Part shown: piece after piece, positions 1 through 5,082 of the stretch
Layout of the letters: every line of letters begins with the position of its first letter
Numbering within the stretch: the stretch's first letter is position 1
Assembly: GCA_017399515.1 (NCBI GenBank)
Contig: JAFQBZ010000163.1
Coordinates: 1-5,671, forward strand
DNA length: 5,671 nt
Reading direction: 5' to 3'
Origin: Clostridia bacterium
GTDB taxonomy: Bacteria; Bacillota; Clostridia; Christensenellales; UBA1242
Made by a program: the position numbers and the translations under genes
The notes under the pieces: model-generated
Told to the model about the DNA's origin: nothing
What the model saw: only the letters and a program-made list of their open reading frames with translations
The model's database searches: none

Positions 1-705
1 AATAGTGGAAGCACAAACCACCCTGTTGTCTTTGGACAACTCACAAAGAAAGACGGCAGTTTTTTAATTTCAAAAACACCAGTAACTAACTTTGATTTCG
101 CATCAAGTTTAAATGGCAAAACAGCAATAATCGGTCGTGAAGGCGGACTTCCTGCAATGACATTTGAATGGATTTGTAATAATGCAGGCACTTTTGATGA
201 TGTAAACACAACTCTTGACACTGACACTGCCTTTAATATGATGGTTTCAGTTTTTGAATCAACCGACGCTGAATATTGCACAATGTTTGAACCAACTGCT
301 TCAGAATTTGTGGCTGCAGGAAAAGGATATTATGTTGGCTCAGTTGGTGAATTTTCAGGAGAAATTCCATACACATGCTTTATGGCTTATCCAAAATTCT
401 TAAAAGACCACAAAGACCTTGCAACCGGATTTTTAAAGGCAATCAAAAAAGCATATCTTTACATTTATGAAAATTCATCAACTGATGTTGCAAAAGCATT
501 AAAACCATCATTTGATGGCTCAACCGTTGAATCACTTGCAAAGGCTGTTGAAAGATATCTTGAAATTGATGCATGGTCAAGTTCACCTGCAATGTCGAAA
601 GACTCATATAACAGACTTTTAAATGTTCTTAAAAATGCAGGCACAATAACAAATGATGTAGATTTTTCAAAGGTTGTAGACAATTCAATCGCAAATGAAA
701 TTTAA
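1..705 (+). CDS. ABC transporter substrate-binding protein, NitT/TauT (SsuA-like) family, 5' end missing
   Basis: The reading frame is open from base 1 to the TAA at 703-705, giving 234 residues. The first in-frame ATG (157) is internal, because matching protein continues upstream of it. The gene therefore starts outside the window, and any lipoprotein signal peptide is not visible. Recognisable pieces are a segment near residues 12-25 (FGQLTKKDGSFLIS) and the GREGGLP loop at 45-51, typical of NMT1/SsuA-type periplasmic-binding folds in which a Gly-rich loop contacts the ligand. The C-terminal part (about 120-230) is helical, as in the second lobe of the family. In a Gram-positive cell the protein would be a lipid-anchored receptor delivering substrate to the permease encoded two genes on. 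The ATPase gene begins 38 nt after the stop with no terminator between. Family assignment is fairly sure; the substrate (sulfonate, nitrate, pyrimidine precursor or other) cannot be told. Confidence 0.82.
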   Translation, partial: NSGSTNHPVVFGQLTKKDGSFLISKTPVTNFDFASSLNGKTAIIGREGGLPAMTFEWICNNAGTFDDVNTTLDTDTAFNMMVSVFESTDAEYCTMFEPTASEFVAAGKGYYVGSVGEFSGEIPYTCFMAYPKFLKDHKDLATGFLKAIKKAYLYIYENSSTDVAKALKPSFDGSTVESLAKAVERYLEIDAWSSSPAMSKDSYNRLLNVLKNAGTITNDVDFSKVVDNSIANEI

Positions 706-730
706 TTTTTGCTTTCTGTATTTTTTCTCC

Positions 731-743
731 AAAGGAGGAATTT
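731..743 (+). promoter_or_regulatory. Ribosome binding site fixing a TTG start
   Basis: AAAGGAGG at 731-738 is an almost perfect Shine-Dalgarno sequence, 5 nt before TTG at 744. No ATG lies in frame near it (the next in-frame Met is residue 53, beyond Walker A), so the ATPase very likely starts at TTG. Confidence 0.85.
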
Positions 744-1499
744 TTGAACGCTTTACTTGAAATTAAAAATGTAAGTTTAACCTATCAAACATTAAAAAAT
801 GAAACTGAAGCAATTAAAAACATTAGTTTTGGTGTAAATCAAGGAGAGTTCGTTAGCATTGTTGGGCCAAGTGGCTGTGGAAAAACAACAATTCTCTCAA
901 TGATTGCAGGACTTTTAAAGCCAACCTCTGGTGAAATTTTAATAGAAAATGAAAAAGTTTCAAAAATTACAACCAATGTTGGTTATATGCTTCAGCGAGA
1001 TAACCTGTTTGAATGGCTCTCTGTTTATCAAAATGTGTGTGTTGGAATCAAAATAAATAAAAATAAAAATTGTTTGTCAAAAGAACAACTTATCGCCTTA
1101 ATTGAAAAATATGGTTTATCAGGTTTCGAAAAATCAAAGCCTGCCGAACTTTCAGGCGGAATGCGACAAAGAGTTTCACTCATTCGAACTCTTGCCTTAA
1201 ACCCAAAAATTCTGCTTTTAGACGAACCATTCTCTGCTCTTGATTATCAAACAAGACTTTCTGTTCAAAACGATATTCACTCAATAATAAAATCAGAAAA
1301 TAAAACCGCCATACTTGTCACTCACGACATTTCAGAAGCAATTTCAATGAGCGATAAAATTATCATTTTAACAAAGCGACCAGGAACTATAAAAAAGATA
1401 ATCACTCTTAATTTTGAAAAAAGTTTAACTCCCCTAGAGCGTCGTGAAAACCCTGTTTTCAATGAATATTTCAAAACACTTTGGGAGGAACTTCAATGA
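744..1499 (+). CDS. ABC transporter ATP-binding protein, NitT/TauT (SsuB/TauB-like) family
   Basis: This is the cytoplasmic ATPase that powers import through the adjacent permease. The 251-residue protein has every ABC motif in order: Walker A GPSGCGKT (41-48), Q-loop Gln84 in YMLQRDNLFEW, signature LSGGM (137-141), Walker B ILLLDEP (156-162), D-loop SALD (164-167) and the H-loop His194 in THD. The length and the C-terminal stretch ending NEYFKTLWEEL fit the COG1116 group (SsuB, TauB, NrtD). A lysine/asparagine-rich segment (about 104-109) lies between the Q-loop region and the signature helix and looks like a surface insertion. Translation starts at TTG behind a strong ribosome binding site. 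The stop TGA overlaps the start of the permease gene in ATGA (1496-1499), so the two are probably translationally coupled. Nothing suggests loss of activity. Substrate is unknown. Confidence 0.93.
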   Translation: MNALLEIKNVSLTYQTLKNETEAIKNISFGVNQGEFVSIVGPSGCGKTTILSMIAGLLKPTSGEILIENEKVSKITTNVGYMLQRDNLFEWLSVYQNVCVGIKINKNKNCLSKEQLIALIEKYGLSGFEKSKPAELSGGMRQRVSLIRTLALNPKILLLDEPFSALDYQTRLSVQNDIHSIIKSENKTAILVTHDISEAISMSDKIIILTKRPGTIKKIITLNFEKSLTPLERRENPVFNEYFKTLWEELQ

Positions 1500-2320
1500 A
1501 AAGATTATCTTTAAAAACAAAAAAAGAAAAGGGTTCAATCGCCCACCAAAAATTTGTTAAAAAAGAACACTTAAAAACCTTTTTTGTTCACTTTGCTAGA
1601 GTGTTTCTTTTAATTGCAATTATCGGCGTTTGGGAACTTGTTGCATACCTTAACATTGTTGACCCATTCATCACTTCTTCTCCATCAAGAATAATAAAAC
1701 AAACAGTTGAACTTTATAATTCTGGAAGCCTTTTTAAACATATATTAACCACATTAAATGAAACTGTTTTAGCATTTACCTTAAGCACAATAATCGGCAC
1801 AGCAATTGCAATTATTCTTTTTGTAATAACTCCATTAAAACGAGTTTTAGAGCCTTATTTAATTGTGCTTAACAGTCTGCCAAAAATTGCACTCGGTCCA
1901 CTAATTATCATTTGGGTTGGCGTTGGAACAAATGCAATTGTAACAATGGGCATTTTGATTTGTGTTGTAATCACAATTATAAATCTTTTAAACGGATATC
2001 TTTCTGTTTCAAACGAAAAGATTATGCTTCTAAAAACCATGGGTGCAAATAAACTTCAAATCTTAACAAAACTAATCATTCCTGCAACCCTTCCAAATTT
2101 CATTGCAACACTCAAAATTAATTTAGGTATGGCTTGGGTCGGTGTCATTATGGGAGAATATCTTTCAAGTAAAGCCGGTCTTGGTTACCTTTTGGTCTAT
2201 GGCGGACAAATTTTTAAACTTGATTTGGTGATGACGGCAATCGTTATACTCTGCATTTTATCAAGTGTTATGTATGGCATAATATCAATAATAGAAAAAA
2301 TTATCGTAAAAAAAAGATGA
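1496..2320 (+). CDS. ABC transporter permease, NitT/TauT (SsuC/TauC-like) family
   Basis: This integral membrane subunit forms the transport path. I chose ATG 1496 because it sits in the ATGA overlap with the ATPase stop, 5 nt after GGGAGGAA (1483-1490); an upstream GTG or TTG in the frame would lie inside that ribosome binding site. The 274-residue protein has a basic N-terminal tail (1-28), then about six hydrophobic segments near 32-52, 89-111, 121-141, 146-167, 203-220 and 246-270. The binding-protein-dependent permease domain (BPD_transp_1) is clear. The NSLPKIALGPLIIIWVGVG stretch (126-144) is characteristic of SsuC-like proteins, and the coupling loop around LLKTMGANKLQIL (178-190) with following IPATLP (195-200) contacts the ATPase. 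It is probably a homodimer, as no second permease gene follows. It is the last gene of the operon; a terminator hairpin overlaps its stop codon. Confidence 0.93.
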   Translation: MKRLSLKTKKEKGSIAHQKFVKKEHLKTFFVHFARVFLLIAIIGVWELVAYLNIVDPFITSSPSRIIKQTVELYNSGSLFKHILTTLNETVLAFTLSTIIGTAIAIILFVITPLKRVLEPYLIVLNSLPKIALGPLIIIWVGVGTNAIVTMGILICVVITIINLLNGYLSVSNEKIMLLKTMGANKLQILTKLIIPATLPNFIATLKINLGMAWVGVIMGEYLSSKAGLGYLLVYGGQIFKLDLVMTAIVILCILSSVMYGIISIIEKIIVKKR

Positions 2321-2341
2321 CGATTATTCGCCATCTTTTTT
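2309..2341. terminator. Bidirectional terminator between convergent operons
   Basis: An A-run (2308-2315) followed by GATGACG, loop ATTATT (2323-2328), then CGCCATC and a T-run (2336-2341), can fold into a hairpin. There is one A-C mismatch when read on +, which becomes a G-U pair in the - transcript. Either transcript ends in a U-run. The hairpin covers the TGA of the permease gene (2318-2320) and the TAA of the facing gene (2324-2326), so it would serve both. The stem is short and not GC-rich, so efficiency is uncertain. Confidence 0.6.
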
Positions 2342-3145
2342 GTTATCATTTTCCTTTTCATTTTCTTCATTAGAAGCATTTTCATCTTCAGTTGATTTAA
2401 CATTTGCTTCATTCAACTCAAGTTCAACTTCGCTTGTTTTATCTTCTTCACTCTTCTCTTCCACTTCTTTAATTGTGTCAGTAACTGGCTCATCGTTTTG
2501 TGTTTTATTTTTGTTCTTAATCTTATTAATTAACTTTTTAATAAGTGCAAATAAAATAAACACACCAACCAAAATAAAGAATGCATAGAAAACAATCATT
2601 GTGTTATCAGCGAAGAAATATGAAATCAAAGTCATTAACAAACCTGCAACGATATTTCCCAAAACAACTGTTGACATTGTCTCTTTTTTATTAAGCCCAA
2701 TAAAGAGTGCCAAACAAGTTCCTGTCCACACACCTGTAAGTGGAAGTGGAATAGCAACAAAGCCAAAAATTCCTATAATTTTAAGCCATTTAATTTTTTT
2801 CGCATCTTTTTCATTTTCGGTTTTATTGTTGATATTTTCAGCCTTGTTATTAAGTTTATTTTCAACCCATAAAGCAAGTTTTTTGAATGCTTTTGTCTGT
2901 TTTAACCACTTAAATATTGGCCAAAATAAAAATGTTAAAATCACACAAACTAAAGTGCTTCCTAAAAGTGAAAACAAAAGAGATTCCCAAAGTTCAAGTG
3001 CGTGTTCACCCCAGAAACTAGTTGCCGAACCAAAAGGGATTGCCCCACGAAGTTCAACAATTGGTATCATTGAAATAATTATTGTTGCAAGTGAACTGTT
3101 AGTTCCAAAAATCGCAACAAATAACTCTTTAATCCATTCAGACAT
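2324..3145 (-). CDS. Small multidrug export family (COG2426/Sm_multidrug_ex) membrane protein with acidic tail
   Basis: A 273-residue membrane protein. Family marks are the ELRGAIPFG motif (31-39) after a first hydrophobic stretch (about 13-30) and the second motif AIPLPLTGVWTG (131-142). Further membrane segments lie near 56-77, 122-150, 157-178 and 182-208. The two Pro-rich motifs in separate halves are typical of the family. A hydrophilic linker rich in Asn, Lys and Glu (about 97-118) separates the halves. After a basic patch (203-214) the last 57 or so residues are low-complexity and very acidic, with more than 20 Asp/Glu; this tail is not part of the core domain. The family name rests on old annotation and true export activity is poorly established, so the role is uncertain. 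ATG 3145 follows TAAGGAG (3151-3157) by 5 nt. The stop of the upstream hydrolase gene lies inside that ribosome binding site, indicating one operon. Confidence 0.85.
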   Translation of the reverse strand: MSEWIKELFVAIFGTNSSLATIIISMIPIVELRGAIPFGSATSFWGEHALELWESLLFSLLGSTLVCVILTFLFWPIFKWLKQTKAFKKLALWVENKLNNKAENINNKTENEKDAKKIKWLKIIGIFGFVAIPLPLTGVWTGTCLALFIGLNKKETMSTVVLGNIVAGLLMTLISYFFADNTMIVFYAFFILVGVFILFALIKKLINKIKNKNKTQNDEPVTDTIKEVEEKSEEDKTSEVELELNEANVKSTEDENASNEENEKENDNKKDGE

Positions 3146-3150
3146 AAATT

Positions 3151-3157
3151 CTCCTTA
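3151..3157 (-). promoter_or_regulatory. Ribosome binding site overlapping the upstream stop codon
   Basis: On the - strand TAAGGAG supplies both the TAA stop of the hydrolase gene (3157-3155) and the Shine-Dalgarno sequence for the membrane-protein gene starting at 3145. A ribosome finishing the first gene would be placed on the second, which implies coupled translation. Confidence 0.8.
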
Positions 3158-3886
3158 AAGCAACAATTCGTCGCCATCATTAACATAGTTCATTCCATTA
3201 TCGATTGCATACTGTTGACATTTATCACTGGTATGCACAGGATAAAACTTTGCGTTTTTATATTGTTTTTCAAGTTCTTCAAATTCAGCAATTGAAAGAT
3301 GTGACCTGTGAGGAACAGTTGAAGACATTTCAACAAATGCATGGTCAGCATTTTCTAACAATTTATGCAAATTATCACACATTTTTGTGTCAGCAGAAAA
3401 TGCAACAACTTTCCCTTCTTTGTCTGTAAATGTGAAGCCATAAGTTTCAGGTGCACCATGCTCCATTTTAAAGGCTTTTATTTTATAGTCACCTTCTTCA
3501 AATTCAAAACCATCTTCAAGAGTGATAAAATCAATATGCTCAGTGAGAGATTCTTCATTGCATTCATCAAGACCAGAATATGTTAACTTTGCAATTGAAG
3601 TTAAATGCTCTAAAATTCCTTTAGGTGCATAAACTCTTAAATTTTCGGTTCTGCCATATTTTTCATAGTGACGCATTGTAAGTGTTGCAATAACTCTAAA
3701 ATCTGCAAAATGGTCATTATGAAAATGTGAAATAATAATACTTTTAATTTTTGAAATATCGGTATACTTAATAATTTCTTTATAGTTTCCACCAGGCACA
3801 TCAAAGATAATATCTTTATCAATCACATAACTAGTGTTTAACCTTTCAAACCAAGTGCAACTTGTTCCAATAATTTTAAGTTTCAT
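3155..3886 (-). CDS. MBL-fold metallo-hydrolase, RNase Z-like
   Basis: A 243-residue metallo-beta-lactamase-fold hydrolase with a full two-metal site by eye: HFHNDH (His54, His56, Asp58, His59), His143 in MEHG, Asp166 in SADT, and His218 in PVHTSD, with SHLS (His196) as the extra motif seen in RNase Z-like members. The layout resembles ribonuclease Z and related phosphodiesterases. However, bacterial RNase Z is usually about 300 residues or more with an inserted tRNA-binding exosite arm, and no such arm is evident here. It may act on a nucleic acid, a cyclic nucleotide or another phosphodiester; I cannot choose. The start is set at ATG 3886, because AGAGG (3897-3901) lies 9 nt upstream. The alternative GTG at 3895 would fall directly against that ribosome binding site. 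It is first in a two-gene operon with the COG2426 membrane protein. Confidence 0.85.
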   Translation of the reverse strand: MKLKIIGTSCTWFERLNTSYVIDKDIIFDVPGGNYKEIIKYTDISKIKSIIISHFHNDHFADFRVIATLTMRHYEKYGRTENLRVYAPKGILEHLTSIAKLTYSGLDECNEESLTEHIDFITLEDGFEFEEGDYKIKAFKMEHGAPETYGFTFTDKEGKVVAFSADTKMCDNLHKLLENADHAFVEMSSTVPHRSHLSIAEFEELEKQYKNAKFYPVHTSDKCQQYAIDNGMNYVNDGDELLL

Positions 3887-3908
3887 AGTTTTCACCCTCT
3901 TTCACTCT

Positions 3909-3936
3909 ATTGTATCACATTAAATTTTCTTATCAA
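3909..3936 (-). promoter_or_regulatory. Sigma-A-type promoter for the hydrolase/membrane-protein operon
   Basis: Read on the - strand: TTGATA (3936-3931, 5 of 6 to the -35 consensus), a 16-nt spacer, then TACAAT (3914-3909, 5 of 6 to the -10 consensus). A TG one base upstream of the -10 makes it an extended -10. Transcription would start near 3902, leaving a leader of about 16 nt that just holds the ribosome binding site. Confidence 0.65.
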
Positions 3937-3954
3937 AATAAATTTAAGTGTGAT
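3914..3954. repeat. Imperfect inverted repeat over the promoter, candidate operator
   Basis: ATCACATTAAATTT (3914-3927) is matched by AAATTTAAGTGTGAT (3940-3954), its reverse complement apart from one extra G. The arms are separated by 12 nt that contain the -35 box; one arm fills the -10/-35 spacer and the other lies just upstream of -35. This is the geometry of a repressor site, but the arms are AT-rich and chance cannot be excluded. No regulator gene is in view. Confidence 0.4.
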
Positions 3955-3990
3955 TTAATTTTTGAACTTAAAATGTCAAATCAAAAACAA

Positions 3991-4023
3991 AATAAAAAGG
4001 TGTTATGCGAAACATAACACCTT
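3991..4023 (-). terminator. Rho-independent terminator of pfkA
   Basis: On the - strand a perfect 11-bp stem (AAGGTGTTATG / CATAACACCTT, arms 4023-4013 and 4007-3997) encloses a 5-nt loop and runs into TTTTTATTTTG. It begins about 35 nt after the pfkA stop. This is a textbook intrinsic terminator and separates pfkA from the next operon. Confidence 0.9.
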
Positions 4024-4058
4024 AATTTATTTGAATTTACACCCATTTTGATTAAATT

Positions 4059-5015
4059 TTAGAAACTTAATCTTTGAGCCAAAATATATTCATCCATATC
4101 AAATTTTCTGGTTTGTTTGAATGCATCTTCAATAGGAACAAAGATATATTTTCCACCTCTAAAGCCAACAACACCGCACTCACCTTGCATGATGCGTTCA
4201 ACGGCTTTAGCGCCGTAGTTTGTTCCCAAATTTCTATCAAATGCAGTTGGGCTTCCACCTCTTTGAACATGACCAAGAATTACAGACCTGCAATCAAGAC
4301 CACTTTTCACAGTAATCATTTTAGCAAGGTCATTAGGGTCACAAACATGCTCTGATAAAATGATAATGCTGCATTGCTTGCCACACTTTTTAGCCTTGTT
4401 GAGTTTGTCACAAACATCATCAATACTCCACTTAACTTCAGGAACCAAAATAACATCGGCACCAGCAGCAAGACCAGCAGAAAGTGCAACATCACCACAA
4501 CCTGCACCCATAACCTCAATAATAGAAACTCTGTCATGTGACATTGAAGTGTCACGCACATTGTTTACAAGATTAACAACTGTGTTAACAGCAGTGTCAT
4601 AACCAAGTGTGTAATCAGTATAGAACAAGTTATTATCAATAGTTCCAGGAACACCGGCAACCAAAATCCCCCTGTTAATGAGTTCTCTTGCACCTCTAAA
4701 AGTTCCATCACCACCAATAACAACAATGCCATCGATGTTTCTTTTCTTTAAATTTTCAACTGCTTTATCAACTCCTGCAGGTGTTGTAAATTCTTTACAT
4801 CTAGCAGTTTTAAGCATTGTTCCACCAACATGAATAATGTTTCCAACACTTCGCTCTGTCATTAAAACAATATCATCTTCGATAAGCCCAGCATAACCAC
4901 GCCTAACGCCATAAACTTTCAAACCTTGTGAAATTCCATAACGAACAACTGAACGAATGCAAGCATTCATACCAGGGCTGTCGCCACCACTTGTGAGAAC
5001 CGCAATATTATTCAT
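4059..5015 (-). CDS. pfkA: ATP-dependent 6-phosphofructokinase
   Basis: Phosphorylates fructose 6-phosphate to fructose 1,6-bisphosphate, the committed step of glycolysis, as a cytosolic tetramer. The 318 residues match the usual 319-320 and align nearly without gaps to E. coli and Bacillus PfkA. ATP site: TSGGDSPGMN (8-17), Arg72 and GGDGTF (101-106). Substrate-side residues include PGTIDN (123-128, catalytic Asp127), Arg162, Met169, Glu222, Arg243 and GHVQRGG (248-254). Gly104 and Gly124 mark an ATP rather than a pyrophosphate enzyme. Two usually conserved active-site positions differ: Asp129 is Asn and Arg171 is Ala (VMGAGCGD instead of VMGR). In the allosteric site Arg21, Arg25, Arg154 and Lys213 are kept, but 54 is Glu (Arg at 55), 59 is Asn and 211 is Cys. 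Activity and regulation may therefore be altered. ATG 5015 follows TAAGGAG (5022-5028) by 6 nt. It lies 67 nt downstream of dnaE on the same strand and ends at a strong terminator. Confidence 0.93.
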   Translation of the reverse strand: MNNIAVLTSGGDSPGMNACIRSVVRYGISQGLKVYGVRRGYAGLIEDDIVLMTERSVGNIIHVGGTMLKTARCKEFTTPAGVDKAVENLKKRNIDGIVVIGGDGTFRGARELINRGILVAGVPGTIDNNLFYTDYTLGYDTAVNTVVNLVNNVRDTSMSHDRVSIIEVMGAGCGDVALSAGLAAGADVILVPEVKWSIDDVCDKLNKAKKCGKQCSIIILSEHVCDPNDLAKMITVKSGLDCRSVILGHVQRGGSPTAFDRNLGTNYGAKAVERIMQGECGVVGFRGGKYIFVPIEDAFKQTRKFDMDEYILAQRLSF

Positions 5016-5037
5016 AAATATCTCCTTATATAGTTAT

Positions 5038-5066
5038 ATATTATTCGTTTGAGTCTAAAAAATCAA
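5038..5066 (-). promoter_or_regulatory. Possible pfkA promoter in the dnaE-pfkA gap
   Basis: Read on the - strand: TTGATT (5066-5061), a 17-nt spacer, TAATAT (5043-5038), each 4 of 6 to consensus. The start point would fall near 5031, giving a leader of about 16 nt. No terminator separates dnaE from pfkA, so read-through is also likely. The match is modest in AT-rich DNA. Confidence 0.3.
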
Positions 5067-5082
5067 CTAAATAAAACGCTTA

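Noticed and set aside
157..705. ATG 157 as the true start of the substrate-binding protein
   Set aside because: The frame is open to base 1 and upstream residues fit the family (FGQLTKKDGSFLIS, GREGGLP); no ribosome binding site precedes 157.
2601..3158. Long open frame of 185 codons on the + strand opposite the COG2426 gene
   Set aside because: It lies wholly antisense to a gene with clear family motifs and a proper ribosome binding site; its protein has no recognisable domain and its openness follows from the AT-rich, membrane-protein codon pattern of the other strand.
3881..3895. GTG 3895 as start of the MBL hydrolase
   Set aside because: It sits against the AGAGG ribosome binding site; ATG 3886 has proper spacing and fits the family N-terminus.
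3950..3981. Perfect TTGACA on the - strand upstream of the hydrolase (about 3973-3978) as a second promoter
   Set aside because: No acceptable -10 box lies 16-18 nt downstream; the best match (TTAAAT) is only 15 nt away and weak.
3896..4058. Small RNA or riboswitch in the 163-base gap between the hydrolase gene and pfkA
   Set aside because: The gap is explained by the pfkA terminator and the hydrolase promoter with its inverted repeat; the leader of the hydrolase transcript would be only about 16 nt.
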